NCBI RefSeq assembly: GCF_000003855.2
Contig: NW_003101661.1
Location: forward strand, 219,485-244,096
Origin: Blastomyces gilchristii SLH14081
Lineage: Eukaryota > Ascomycota > Eurotiomycetes > Onygenales > Ajellomycetaceae
Length of the DNA: 24,612 nt
Direction: 5' to 3'
A program made the position numbers and the translations under genes. The notes beneath the pieces are model-generated. The model did no database searches. It saw only the letters and a program-made list of their open reading frames with translations, and was not told the origin of the DNA. Positions within the stretch are counted from its first letter, which is position 1. Each line of letters opens with the position of its first letter. Positions 1-7,616 of this stretch are shown here, one piece after another.

Positions 1-180
1 TAGACTATGAGCATTCTTCTACTCGAACCCCCCCCCCCCCCCCCAAAAGTCTCACAACTCTTACAGCCACTGTCACAATGCGTTAAATTGTAAATCACCC
101 TACCGCCACAAACGAATACACTCTCGAACAAAGCGTGACAACACTGAAGGAAAAAATCAACCTGCACCCAGCCAAGCTAT
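1..180. other. Unmutated, non-repetitive flank with a C17 run
   Basis: This stretch has ordinary composition for a fungal intergenic region, with several CpG sites (for example near 82, 114, 127 and 141), in contrast to the CpG-free DNA that begins near 181. A homopolymer of 17 C lies at 28-44. I see no convincing reading frame, RNA gene or transposon end here. The change of composition near 180 marks the left edge of the mutated repeat block; whether it is also an element boundary cannot be decided from this window. Confidence 0.6.
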
Positions 181-385
181 ATGCAGATCTTGTCTTTGAA
201 CTTATATAAGTCTTAACTATATGTCATCAGTGATGTCTATAATATTCGCAGTTTTTATAAACTTCATCAAGTTTCAGAGAGATCTTGTAAATCAAAGATG
301 ACTCTTATAAGTCTCTTAGTTCTCAGATCTGAGTTCTTGTATTCTGCTTATTATAAGAGTAGATTCTCAGTTTTCATCACTCAGC
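181..385 (-). pseudogene. Probable continuation of the minus-strand gag fragment, left of MITE-1
   Basis: This AT-rich, almost CpG-free segment ends at the 8-bp target duplication CACTCAGC (378-385) that flanks MITE-1. If the MITE and one copy of the duplication are removed, this segment becomes contiguous with 892 onward, so it should be the 3' continuation of the minus-strand gag remnant (gag end or protease region). I looked for a protease motif (Asp-Ser/Thr-Gly) in the minus frames and did not find one that survives. The assignment rests on contiguity and composition, not on a recognised domain. Confidence 0.4.
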
Positions 386-891
386 TAGACTGGCCGCTGA
401 AACCATGAATTTCACATTTGATCCCATTTGATCTGGTCTCATACATTTCTTGGCATGAATCCCGCTGAGACTAGTCATTAAAAAAACATGCAAAGTGACT
501 ATATATAAGATCTTAAAATGGAATCATGACTTAAAAAAAATGAGAAAGTGGTTTCATTTGGTCTCATTTAGTCTCATTCTTGACATAAAGTTACTATTTT
601 TAGACATTTTAAGGTTGTTTTTAGACTATTTTTAATTTTTTAAAAAGTAACACTTTTTGGTAATGCTCAAATGAGATTTAAAGTCATTTAAAGCAATAAA
701 AATAATTTAAATTGAGAAGTGGAAATCATGGTCTCATTTGGAAAATGTGACAAGAGCAGACAGTAAGTCTCACTGAGACAGTATGAGACTACTATCTAAT
801 GTTAAAAGCGTGTAATGGGATCAGTCAAATTGATAATGAGACTATCAAAAAATCTGGTCCTGGTCTCAGACACGGTCACACGGTCAGTCTA
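386..891 (+). mobile_element. MITE-1: 506-bp non-autonomous DNA transposon, hAT-like
   Basis: The ends form 11-bp terminal inverted repeats with one mismatch: TAGACTGGCCG at 386-396 and the complement of TAGACTGACCG at 881-891. The element is flanked by a perfect 8-bp direct repeat, CACTCAGC, at 378-385 and 892-899. Eight-base duplications are characteristic of the hAT superfamily, so I infer mobilisation by a hAT transposase encoded elsewhere. No coding capacity is visible. The interior has many copies of a TCTCATTTG-like motif in both orientations and a near-repeat of CACGGTCA beside the right end, which could be subterminal transposase-binding sites. A second copy of exactly the same length lies inverted at 16438-16943. 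This copy keeps several CpG and GG/CC sites that the other has lost, so it is younger or less mutated. Confidence 0.9.
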
Positions 892-2403
892 CACTCAGCT
901 CATTTACTCTGTGAGCTTTAGAAATACTACAGTAATCTGAGATTCTGAGTTTATTAATACTTCTTATACTTACAGAGTAATAGTATTACAGTGCAGTTTC
1001 TTTCTATAAACATGTATTTTTATTGAGAGAGTAACAGATTCAGATATCAGCTTTAAAACTCTTAAGAAAGTAGTTGCTGACTCTGTCTGTAACTCTTCAA
1101 ATTTCTATTTCAGTTTATCAGAACAGTTTATACAGAGATATTCTGACTTGAAATAGATAAAGCAGAGATTCTTTTTCTTAATCTCTCTATTATACACTCT
1201 ATTTATAAGAGCTTATAAAGGTCTTTCTCTCTGCTCAGTAGTTAGATATAAATCTCTCTATACTCTATTATCTTTCTTTAATAAATCTGTTCTCTGTTGT
1301 TCTGACTCTTACAGAGTCAGTCAGTGATTCACTCTTTATAGATTTGTGACTATCACAGTGATCTATAAGTGATAAATAAGAGTCATTAGTTTCTTCAGAG
1401 TTAAGAACTTAGAGTTTTACTTAATAAGCTTTTTCTACATATCTTTACTCAGTCTTTTTATAAATATCATTATTTAGATCTTATTTCAGAGCTCTGTTTT
1501 CACAGATCTCAATTCATATCATAACTTTATAAAGTACTGTGAGTAGTCTTTATCAGATTTCTTATCTTTTTTTCTAATATTAATAATTATAATTTAGATA
1601 TTCTCTGTTCAGCTTACAGAGTCTCTTAACTTATTCTCTAAATAGATCTTAAGAACAGATCAGCAGAATCTCTTATAATTATTCTTTAAATAATTCAGTC
1701 AGTTCTTAACTTCAGTATAGTAGAACTCTGTTATTATATAGATAATAGCTTCTTTATCTTTTATATCACACAGTCTGACTTGGGAGTCAATTTCAAAGAC
1801 AAACTTATAAAAGCTTTTATAGATTGTGATTCAGTAGATGATCTTAAGTGATTATAACTTAAGAAAGTTTCTTTTTAGTTTATAGATATCTTTTAAGATT
1901 ATGTCTAGAGACTCAGTTCAAGAGTGTTTACAAACAGTAAGTATTTCTTATAGAAAAATAGCTTAATTTTATAAAAGATACTCAAGAATGTTCTTCACTA
2001 AGATTGATTTATTCATGAGTTTAAACAGTTTCTCTGTCACAGATGCAGAGAATGATATTTTATAAATAATTGATAAGTTCTCTGAGACTTCTTTTACAGA
2101 GATTATTCATGATTTATATAACTACTTCTGAGTGTCTGCAGTAGAGTTTGCAGAGATTGAAGTATATAAGTTTCTAGTTCTTCTAGTTATAATAAGTGAT
2201 TACTGACTGACAGAGCTTCAAATGTAAGAATAAGTACTTATAGATGATTATTCAGATATTTGCAGCTTAATATAATATATACTGATAGCTACTAGAAGTA
2301 TTCACAGTAGAAAGATAAAATATAGAGATTAAATATATAATAGTATTTAAGCTGAGTTATGAATAGTATTCATGAACTTCAGTCTATATAGTTATATGTA
2401 GTC
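892..2403 (-). pseudogene. Decayed LTR-retrotransposon gag with zinc knuckle, antisense
   Basis: Read on the minus strand, this segment carries a gag-like region ending in a degenerate CCHC zinc knuckle at 1123-1164. The frame gives C-F-I-Y-F-K-S-E-Y-L-C-I-N-C, which fits CX2CX4HX4C if the first Tyr was Cys (TGT/TGC to TAT) and the second was His. Upstream, about 1350-1560, are helical stretches resembling the gag C-terminal domain (for example an IFIKRLSKDM block). Many stops interrupt the frame. I cannot say whether this gag belonged to a gypsy or a copia element; the IFIKRL pattern looks more gypsy-like. It runs opposite to the copia fragment starting at 2481, so it is a separate insertion or an inverted piece. 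The N-terminal side (about 2000-2403) has no recognisable domain. Confidence 0.5.
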
Positions 2404-2480
2404 AAGGGCCGCTAACTCTATTGATTACGCGAGAGATAGAAATAGAGGTAAAGAATCCGCGAGAAGCGGGATTTCTTTAC
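2404..2480. repeat. CpG-containing hairpin island at a transposon junction
   Basis: This short segment has at least five CpG sites and GGGCC in the middle of DNA that otherwise lacks them. At 2448-2480 it can fold into an imperfect hairpin: GTAAAGAATCCGC pairs with GCGGGATTTCTTTAC with two bulges, around a short GAGAA loop. It sits between the antisense gag remnant on the left and the first base of similarity to the second copia copy on the right (about 2477-2480). It could be the end of a small unrecognised element, a filler at a rearrangement junction, or a foldback transposon tip. It does not fold as a tRNA that I can recognise. Confidence 0.5.
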
Positions 2481-3500
2481 AACTTATAAGTCATTTCAAG
2501 AATATCAGCTTTAAATTCTCTTATTATGATGAGAGTCTCTGATTTAAAAGAGATTCTCAAATATTTCTCACTCTCTATATAGATAATGTCAAGTTAATAG
2601 ATCTTAATACAGATATCATTCAACAGGTTTTTCATTAAATTACTAATCAATTTGTGATGAAAGATCTGAAATCTGTAAATCACTACTTAAGTATGAAGAT
2701 TGAGAAGAATGCCAGTGATATCAAGCTATTACAAGTTATCTGTATCAAATTAATGTTGAAGAAATTTGAAATAGATAATTCTCAGACTGTAAGAACTTTT
2801 ATAAAACTTATCTTTGACTCACTCTCTGACTCTGAATCTTTTAATAAGTTCAAATATTAGTAAGTTATTGAATTACTTCAATATCTTATTATATACACTT
2901 ATTCTGATATATCTTTTACAACTGCTAAGCTTATCTGTTAATTAAGCAAGTCTACATAAGCATGCTGAGCTGTAGTTAAATGACTCTTTTACTACATGTG
3001 CAGCACAACTGATCACTATATTCATTATATTACTGAAGTGAAAGAGCTTAACTTTGAAGTCTTTACAGATTCTGATTAAGAAGATGATACTGATAACTGC
3101 AAATCTATATCAAGTCTTCTTATTCATTTCACTGACAGGTCAATCATGTGAAAATTCATCAAGCAGATGATTATAGCACTGAGTATTACAGAAGTAGAGT
3201 ATATATCTGTCTCTGAGAGTCTTAAAACTGTAATCTGACTGTGTGAAATACTTGTGAAGCTTGAATTTCTACTTCTCAATTTTACAGTTCTTCTATACAT
3301 TGATAATAACAGATTAATCACTGTAGTAAACAGTGAAAAGGACATCTGCAATGTACATTACATTGATATTAAATATCATCACATTCACAATACTGCAGCT
3401 GCAGATGTTATTAAAATTGTATAAATAGATATTATCAGTATGACTGTAATCACTCTAATGAAAGCTTTAATAGCTGAAGTTTATAAAGATACTCTGATTA
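2481..3500 (+). pseudogene. Copia-1: decayed Ty1/copia reverse transcriptase and RNase H
   Basis: The plus strand encodes, in one interrupted frame, the end of a copia reverse transcriptase and its RNase H. Near 2566 the catalytic block reads LYIDNVKLIDL, equivalent to the family's LYVDD motif with the second Asp changed to Asn. VMKDLKSVNHYLSMKI (about 2657) matches the family's MKDLG..YFLG block. RNase H follows: a TEVEYISVSESL block (about 3190, family STEAEY) and HYIDIKYHHIHN (about 3357, family KHIDI.YHFIR). The fragment starts abruptly in the middle of RT, so protease, integrase and the RT fingers are missing. A homologous copy lies inverted at 12870-16437. Stops are TAA, TAG and TGA at positions consistent with Gln, Arg or Trp codons. 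Confidence 0.88.
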
Positions 3501-3823
3501 ACATAGAGATCTGAATATCTACAGTCAGAAAAGCTCTGAAGACATCTTAATGAATACAGAGTCTTATCAGCCTGCTATCTCTATAATAGTTCATTCATTT
3601 ATTTTACTGTTTCTTTATTTTTTATATTTATTTTTTTATTCTTCAATTCTTGTCAGTTCTCTGTGAAATCTTTGACAGAAGACACTATTATTTTTGTATG
3701 TAATATTCCTTCTCTAGTTATAGAATCACTCTGCTGAGTTGCAAATTTCTACTCAGTAAAGTAGTAGTTAAGAAGAGTGTCAGATTCTCTCTCTACAGAC
3801 TGATTACTTCTATATAAGTGAGA
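3501..3823 (+). other. Copia-1 3' untranslated region
   Basis: No domain is recognisable here. The distal part (about 3670-3823) aligns with the segment just inside the LTR of the inverted copia-2 copy, including a shared CTCTCTCTACAGACTGA block followed by a purine-rich AAGTGAGA, which may be the polypurine tract. A T-rich stretch at about 3595-3650 is absent from the other copy and could be an expansion or a small insertion. Confidence 0.55.
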
Positions 3824-3924
3824 TGTTTACTGATCACTTGATGAATGCCTATTACATATAAAAGACCGCATAATAGATAGATCTTGATAATACAACTAAC
3901 TACTCTATTATATGACCTTCATCA
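3824..3924 (+). repeat. Copia-1 probable 3' LTR (about 101 bp)
   Basis: The segment begins TGTTTACTGATCAC directly after a purine-rich tract, contains a TATA-like ACATATAAAAG, and ends in CTTCATCA. The start and most of its length are shared with the same position in copia-2 (12769-12869, reverse strand). Length and end sequences resemble those of the 100-bp TRIM LTR at 4146-4245. The right boundary is less certain; it could extend to ATATCA at 3929. No matching 5' LTR is present because copia-1 is truncated. Confidence 0.55.
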
Positions 3925-4140
3925 TATCAGAATTATAAAAATTTAATACAGTAAATAAATTATTAAAATATACAAAAATACTATGTTTATAAAAAAGCTT
4001 TTACTGAATTTTATAATTAATATTAAGAAGTTTCTTTAATAACTCTGATATATATCTAATACAGAAGATTTAAAATTTATATATAATTTATTTAACACTG
4101 TTCAATAATCTGTTGAAAATAAATAAAGAAATTGAAAATA
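3925..4140. other. AT-rich spacer between copia-1 and the TRIM element
   Basis: This stretch is very AT-rich and has no recognisable coding, repeat or RNA content. With the TRIM/LINE nest removed it would be contiguous with 12661-12768, giving a spacer of about 0.3 kb between the two tail-to-tail copia copies. Confidence 0.6.
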
Positions 4141-4145
4141 AAAAT

Positions 4146-4245
4146 TGTTGACTGAATGCTCTATATGAGGCCACGTGACTCACACATCTATAGAATGCTG
4201 CGCGGCTAGATTAGTATACAAACAATCAACCTTTCATCTCTATCA
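4146..4245 (+). repeat. TRIM 5' LTR, little mutated
   Basis: The 100-bp repeat runs from TGTTGACTG to CTCTATCA and keeps GGCCACGTGA and GCTGCGCGGC intact. It contains TATA-like CTCTATAT. The twin at 12556-12655 differs mostly by C-to-T and G-to-A changes (CCACGTG has become TTATATA), so this copy is close to the ancestral state and the right copy is decayed. LTRs are identical at insertion, which makes the pair a direct record of the mutation process. Confidence 0.85.
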
Positions 4246-4365
4246 GATTATGGGCTCTTGGCCGCTCCCGCGCCATCAACTACATACTTTAAAAAGGGGT
4301 TGATTTCGTGAGTCTTCTACAACAGTGGACAAGATAAGAACTTGACAGAATGACTAGTAAATGAC
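4246..4365 (+). other. TRIM interior, left part, with potential ORF start
   Basis: This part is unmutated and includes the primer site. An ATG at 4350-4352 is followed at once by the 13-bp LINE target duplication ACTAGTAAATGAC (4353-4365). Joining across the LINE keeps that frame through 11967-12491, but the frame has about a dozen stops, little better than chance for such AT-rich DNA, so I do not claim a real protein. The LINE entered immediately after this ATG. Confidence 0.45.
4247..4261 (+). promoter_or_regulatory. TRIM primer-binding site, half-tRNA-Met type
   Basis: One base after the LTR the sequence reads ATTATGGGCTCTTGG. TTATGGGC is complementary to the anticodon loop and stem of initiator tRNA-Met (GCCCATAA), the arrangement known for Drosophila copia, which primes from a 5' half-tRNA instead of the 3' CCA end. 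The following bases through GCGCCA (to about 4276) resemble the complement of a tRNA D-arm, which supports the same reading. I judged complementarity by eye; no tRNA gene in the window can confirm it. Confidence 0.55.
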
Positions 4366-4724
4366 CAACAACCGCTCCACCACGAACTCGCTCGATTTTT
4401 CGAATAAGAACCCCGCCGATAGATCCATCGAAAAGCCCTCGATCATACGAGCATTTTGACCCCATCGCCGACTGCATACCCCGTGTGGTGGTGAAGTTAT
4501 CCAGCCAAATGTGAACCAGACGTCGTTCGGAACTCCTGCGTGGGATTATCCCCCATTCTCCCCTACCACACCACAACCCCGGGCCAAATTGCCATACAAA
4601 TTGTAAGGTGAAGAGACCTAGCCATATGCACCAATCTTCTCGATTTTGGAAGATCCCTGATCTGTAGTTGTGAAGATATCTGAGGAGTGACCTCTGTGAA
4701 AACCCTGTCTATCTTTGATGTTTC

Positions 4725-4991
4725 AAAACACCAATGCCAAGTCTCACCCTCATACTGCCCTTCTCAATCTGGCCCATCCCCAGCAGAAAAATACAAAAAG
4801 ATATCTCAGTGATAATATCAAGTATATAATCAACAGTCACTTCTGAAGTGCAATCTCTGTGATCTGTCTTCAGTGTATCTAGACATCAACACCAAGTCTC
4901 ACTCTCATATCATCTCTCTCAATCTGGCTCATCTCTGACAGAAAAGTACAAAAAGATATCTCAGTAACTGTACTTGATACATAATTAACAG
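4725..4991 (+). repeat. Two-copy tandem repeat in LINE-1 5' region, period about 155
   Basis: Unit A (about 4725-4836) and unit B (about 4882-4991) share blocks such as CCAAGTCTCAC, CTCAATCTGG and ACAAAAAGATATCTCAGT. Unit A keeps runs like CCCATCCCCAGCAG; unit B has CTCATCTCTGACAG at the same place. The two units therefore sit on opposite sides of the mutation boundary. Tandem units at a LINE 5' end may be promoter monomers, as in mouse L1; that function is only a suggestion here. Confidence 0.7.
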
Positions 4992-5258
4992 ACATAATAA
5001 CTATAAAATCAGTATATCTCAAGGTCTGACTGAGCCTTTGATCCCTGCACAGTAAGATATATTAAATCTAGTTTTAATATCTCAATATTCAATAGATTCT
5101 GTAAGAGATTGAGAACAGCAATACTAGATTTCTATTGAATTTGAGAATTAACTCTATATTAATATAATCATTGACAAAGTCTTCTATTTTAAGATATAAA
5201 TAACCAGTTCCTCTACATCTCACTGATAATATTTATATTATTATATAGAAACAGACTT

Positions 5259-5311
5259 ATATTCTCTATAATATCAAGACTCTGAAGAGGGAAAGTCTTG
5301 ATAGAGAATAT
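5259..5311 (+). repeat. Hairpin in LINE-1 5' region
   Basis: TATTCTCTAT and TCAAGACT on the left pair with AGTCTTGA and TAGAGAATA on the right, around a loop rich in G and A. Four unpaired bases (AATA) interrupt the left arm. It could be a structural element of the LINE 5' UTR, or an accident in AT-rich DNA; no second copy of this part exists in the window for comparison. Confidence 0.4.
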
Positions 5312-5890
5312 ACAGTAGTGTATATCTTAGCAGTTTCTATCTCATTCTTCTGCAGCAGTTAATGTAAAAAAAAGATCTTAGAAATAGTTTTTTACTTCTC
5401 TTGAAAAAGTAAGGTGTTTTTCTCTGAGTTTTATACAATATTCTTACAAAGAATTAAAAACAGAGTTATTTTCTGTTATAATTTTATATTCTTTTAAGTA
5501 AGAATTACTTTTTCAGTGACTGAAGAGCTTTTATTAATACTTAATTCTTTTTTACACTCTTTATTAACTGATTTGAGTTGCATACTTGTTGTGTGAGAAG
5601 AATTGAATGATTTAGAATAAAATTGAATAGTTTTAATCAATTTCTCTGCAAAAAATTGATTTATTTTTTATCAGTTTTTCTCTTAAAAACTGTCATATTA
5701 TCTGATTTATTATCAATTGATATCATACTTTTTCTCACTATATTTCAAGAAAGAGATTGTAAAGATTTTATTAATTTATCTCAAAAATTAATTTTAGTTT
5801 ATTAGATTCTCTTCAAAAATCTAATCTAGTTACTGAACTAGTGTGAAAAAAATCAGGTATTTTATATATAAAAGTCTTTTATTCTTCTTT

Positions 5891-6005
5891 TGAAACAGTC
5901 TGACTAACTTTTTTCAATTGAAAACAGACTTAGAAATATCTCAATTGAAACAGTCTGATCAACTTTTCATTGAGTGAAAACAATGAGTTCAAAAATATAC
6001 TCAGT
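5891..6005 (+). repeat. Two-copy 55-bp imperfect tandem repeat at ORF1 start
   Basis: Both units begin TGAAACAGTCTGA and contain a TCAATTGAAAAC- or GTGAAAACA-like block (unit 1 at 5891-5945, unit 2 at 5946-6005). The proposed ORF1 start codon (5983) lies in the second unit. The repeat may simply be a local duplication. Confidence 0.45.
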
Positions 6006-7587
6006 TGATGTGAAAAAAGATACTTTTTTAAATACTATTTCTAAGATTGAAATTCTGAAGAGAAGAAAGAAAGAAGAAATAGAGAAATAACAAGTTCTTG
6101 AAATACAGAAACTTGAAAAAGTAAGCAAGATTCTTGAAAAGCAGTGTCTGAGTAAGATGAATGAAGAAGTTCTGTTAATTCTTCATACTCAGGCTAGACA
6201 ACTACAGAAGATGATCAAGTTCAAACTTGGAATCTCAAACACAGTTCAAAAAACATTGAAAATTCCTAGTATAATCACTGACTCTTTATCTTACTCTTCT
6301 TCTTTCTTTTTTTCTACTTCTTCTTCTTCTTTGAATTAGAAGAAAACATATGCTCAAGCAGCTGAATCTGCTGTCTCTAAACCTGCTATCTCAAAATCTA
6401 CTCAAAATTCTGAGAAAACTGAGAAGAATACTGCTCATGTCTCTATTCATAGAAAAGTGAAAAAGAAAATATAAAAAGAGAAAAACTTTCAAATCTTCAG
6501 AAATAGAAGACTTATTCTCAAAGTCTTAAATCAGAACATTCTGCAAAGAAACAAGCTAAACTTAAATCTCATTTTCAGAATCAGAAATGAAATTAATCAG
6601 CAGTTCTTTTCTCAGTTAATAACTGATATTAAAGTTCAATAATTAGTTATAGCTTCAATTGAGTCATCATTCTTTAGAAACTTTATTATTCTGACTACAA
6701 TATCTGAATTCAGTGCTGAATTCCTTATTCAGAATGAGAATCTCTGAAAGTCAGCAGTAGAATCTTTACTAAACATAATAATTCTATCTGAAAGAGATGA
6801 AAAGTGAGACAAATTCATTCTTTATAATATTTCAGTTGAAATTTTTGACTGTGAAGAAGAAATGCTACTTCTCAAAAATGAATTGAAAGAATATAACTCT
6901 ATTCAACTGAGAAAGAAGCCTGTATAACTAAATTCAATTGAGTTCAGACAAAGCAGGAGAAATGTCTCTGTTCTAGTATATATAAAAACACTTAAACAGT
7001 CAAAGATCTCTGAAGTAAGAGTAGCAGATTTGAAAATGAGAGTTCATGAATACAAAGACTCAAGAATGAATCTCAAAGCTCAAACACAGTGTTCAAACTG
7101 TCAAAGATATGAATACTTTGCAATCTCATGTTTTAGAGACTCAAAATGTGTATTCTGTGCCAGAGATTACAAAACTAGTGAGCATAAATATGAAACATGC
7201 TTAAAAAGAGATGAAATTTATTAACATACTCTACTTAAGTGCTCTAATTGCAAAGAAAAACATGCATCTAGCTTAAAAGAATGTATATTTACTTCTAGAA
7301 CTCAAAAGAACTGAAGAAAAGATAAAGTCTAAAGTCAATCTAGAACTGAAGAGAAGAGTCAAGTCAGTAGACTTACATCTGCAAGCTTAAAAAGAAGAAA
7401 CTCTCAACTATCTAAATCTTGAAACTTTAATTCTTCAGCTAAATGTAAATAGAATTTGAATTCTCAAACTTCTGTTAAGATTAGAGAATTGAGAAATAAC
7501 TCTAGTAATAAACTAGATATAATACAAGCAATTGAGAGTTCTACTTTTCAAAATAGTTATAATCTACTATCTGATGATAGTGACTAG
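5983..7587 (+). pseudogene. LINE-1 ORF1: gag-like nucleic-acid-binding protein, decayed
   Basis: This frame of 534 codons encodes the RNA-binding ORF1 protein of a Tad1-type LINE, which packages element RNA. The ATG at 5983 is chosen because it is in the same frame as the zinc knuckles more than 1 kb downstream; an earlier start is possible. The N-terminal part (to about codon 40) is Lys/Glu-rich and coiled-coil-like, followed by a Ser-rich stretch (codons about 100-118). The C-terminal part has three zinc knuckles: CSNCQRYEYFAISC (about 7090, His replaced by Tyr), CVFCARDYKTSEH...C (about 7147) and CSNCKEKHASSLKEC (about 7240). KTSEH and the spacing are typical of fungal LINE ORF1. The many in-frame stops sit at former Gln, Arg or Trp codons. 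The last stop, TAG at 7585, may be the true end, 29 bases before ORF2. Confidence 0.85.
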
Positions 7588-7616
7588 ATCCTACTCTATC
7601 TCTACTCTCTTTTAGT

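Larger units (their letters stand above)
4366..5982 (+). promoter_or_regulatory. LINE-1 5' untranslated/promoter region
   Basis: The first 400 bases are GC-balanced, C-rich on the sense strand and full of CpG. From about 4800 the sequence becomes AT-rich and almost free of CpG and CC/GG. LINEs of this group use internal promoters, so the promoter should lie here, but I see no motif I can name. It contains a two-copy 155-bp tandem repeat (4725-4991), a hairpin (5259-5311) and a two-copy 55-bp repeat just before ORF1. Open frames within it, such as a 95-codon minus-strand frame at 4289-4576 that runs across the LINE/TRIM boundary, look fortuitous. Confidence 0.65.

Noticed and set aside
386..891. 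The 506-bp inverted repeat pair as LTRs of the copia element
   Set aside because: It has terminal inverted repeats and 8-bp duplications, lacks TG...CA ends and a 5-bp duplication, and interrupts gag-like and copia sequence in the two places. A MITE fits and an LTR does not.
4246..4279. A tRNA gene or fragment on the minus strand
   Set aside because: Only a D-arm to anticodon-loop-like half is visible, with no T-arm or acceptor stem, and it sits exactly after an LTR. A primer-binding site is the better reading.
4289..4576. A 95-codon minus-strand open frame rich in Gly, Arg and Trp
   Set aside because: It crosses the exact boundary between TRIM interior and LINE 5' end (4365/4366) and runs antisense to both, so it cannot be an old gene. 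Its richness in Gly and Trp only reflects that this island is unmutated.
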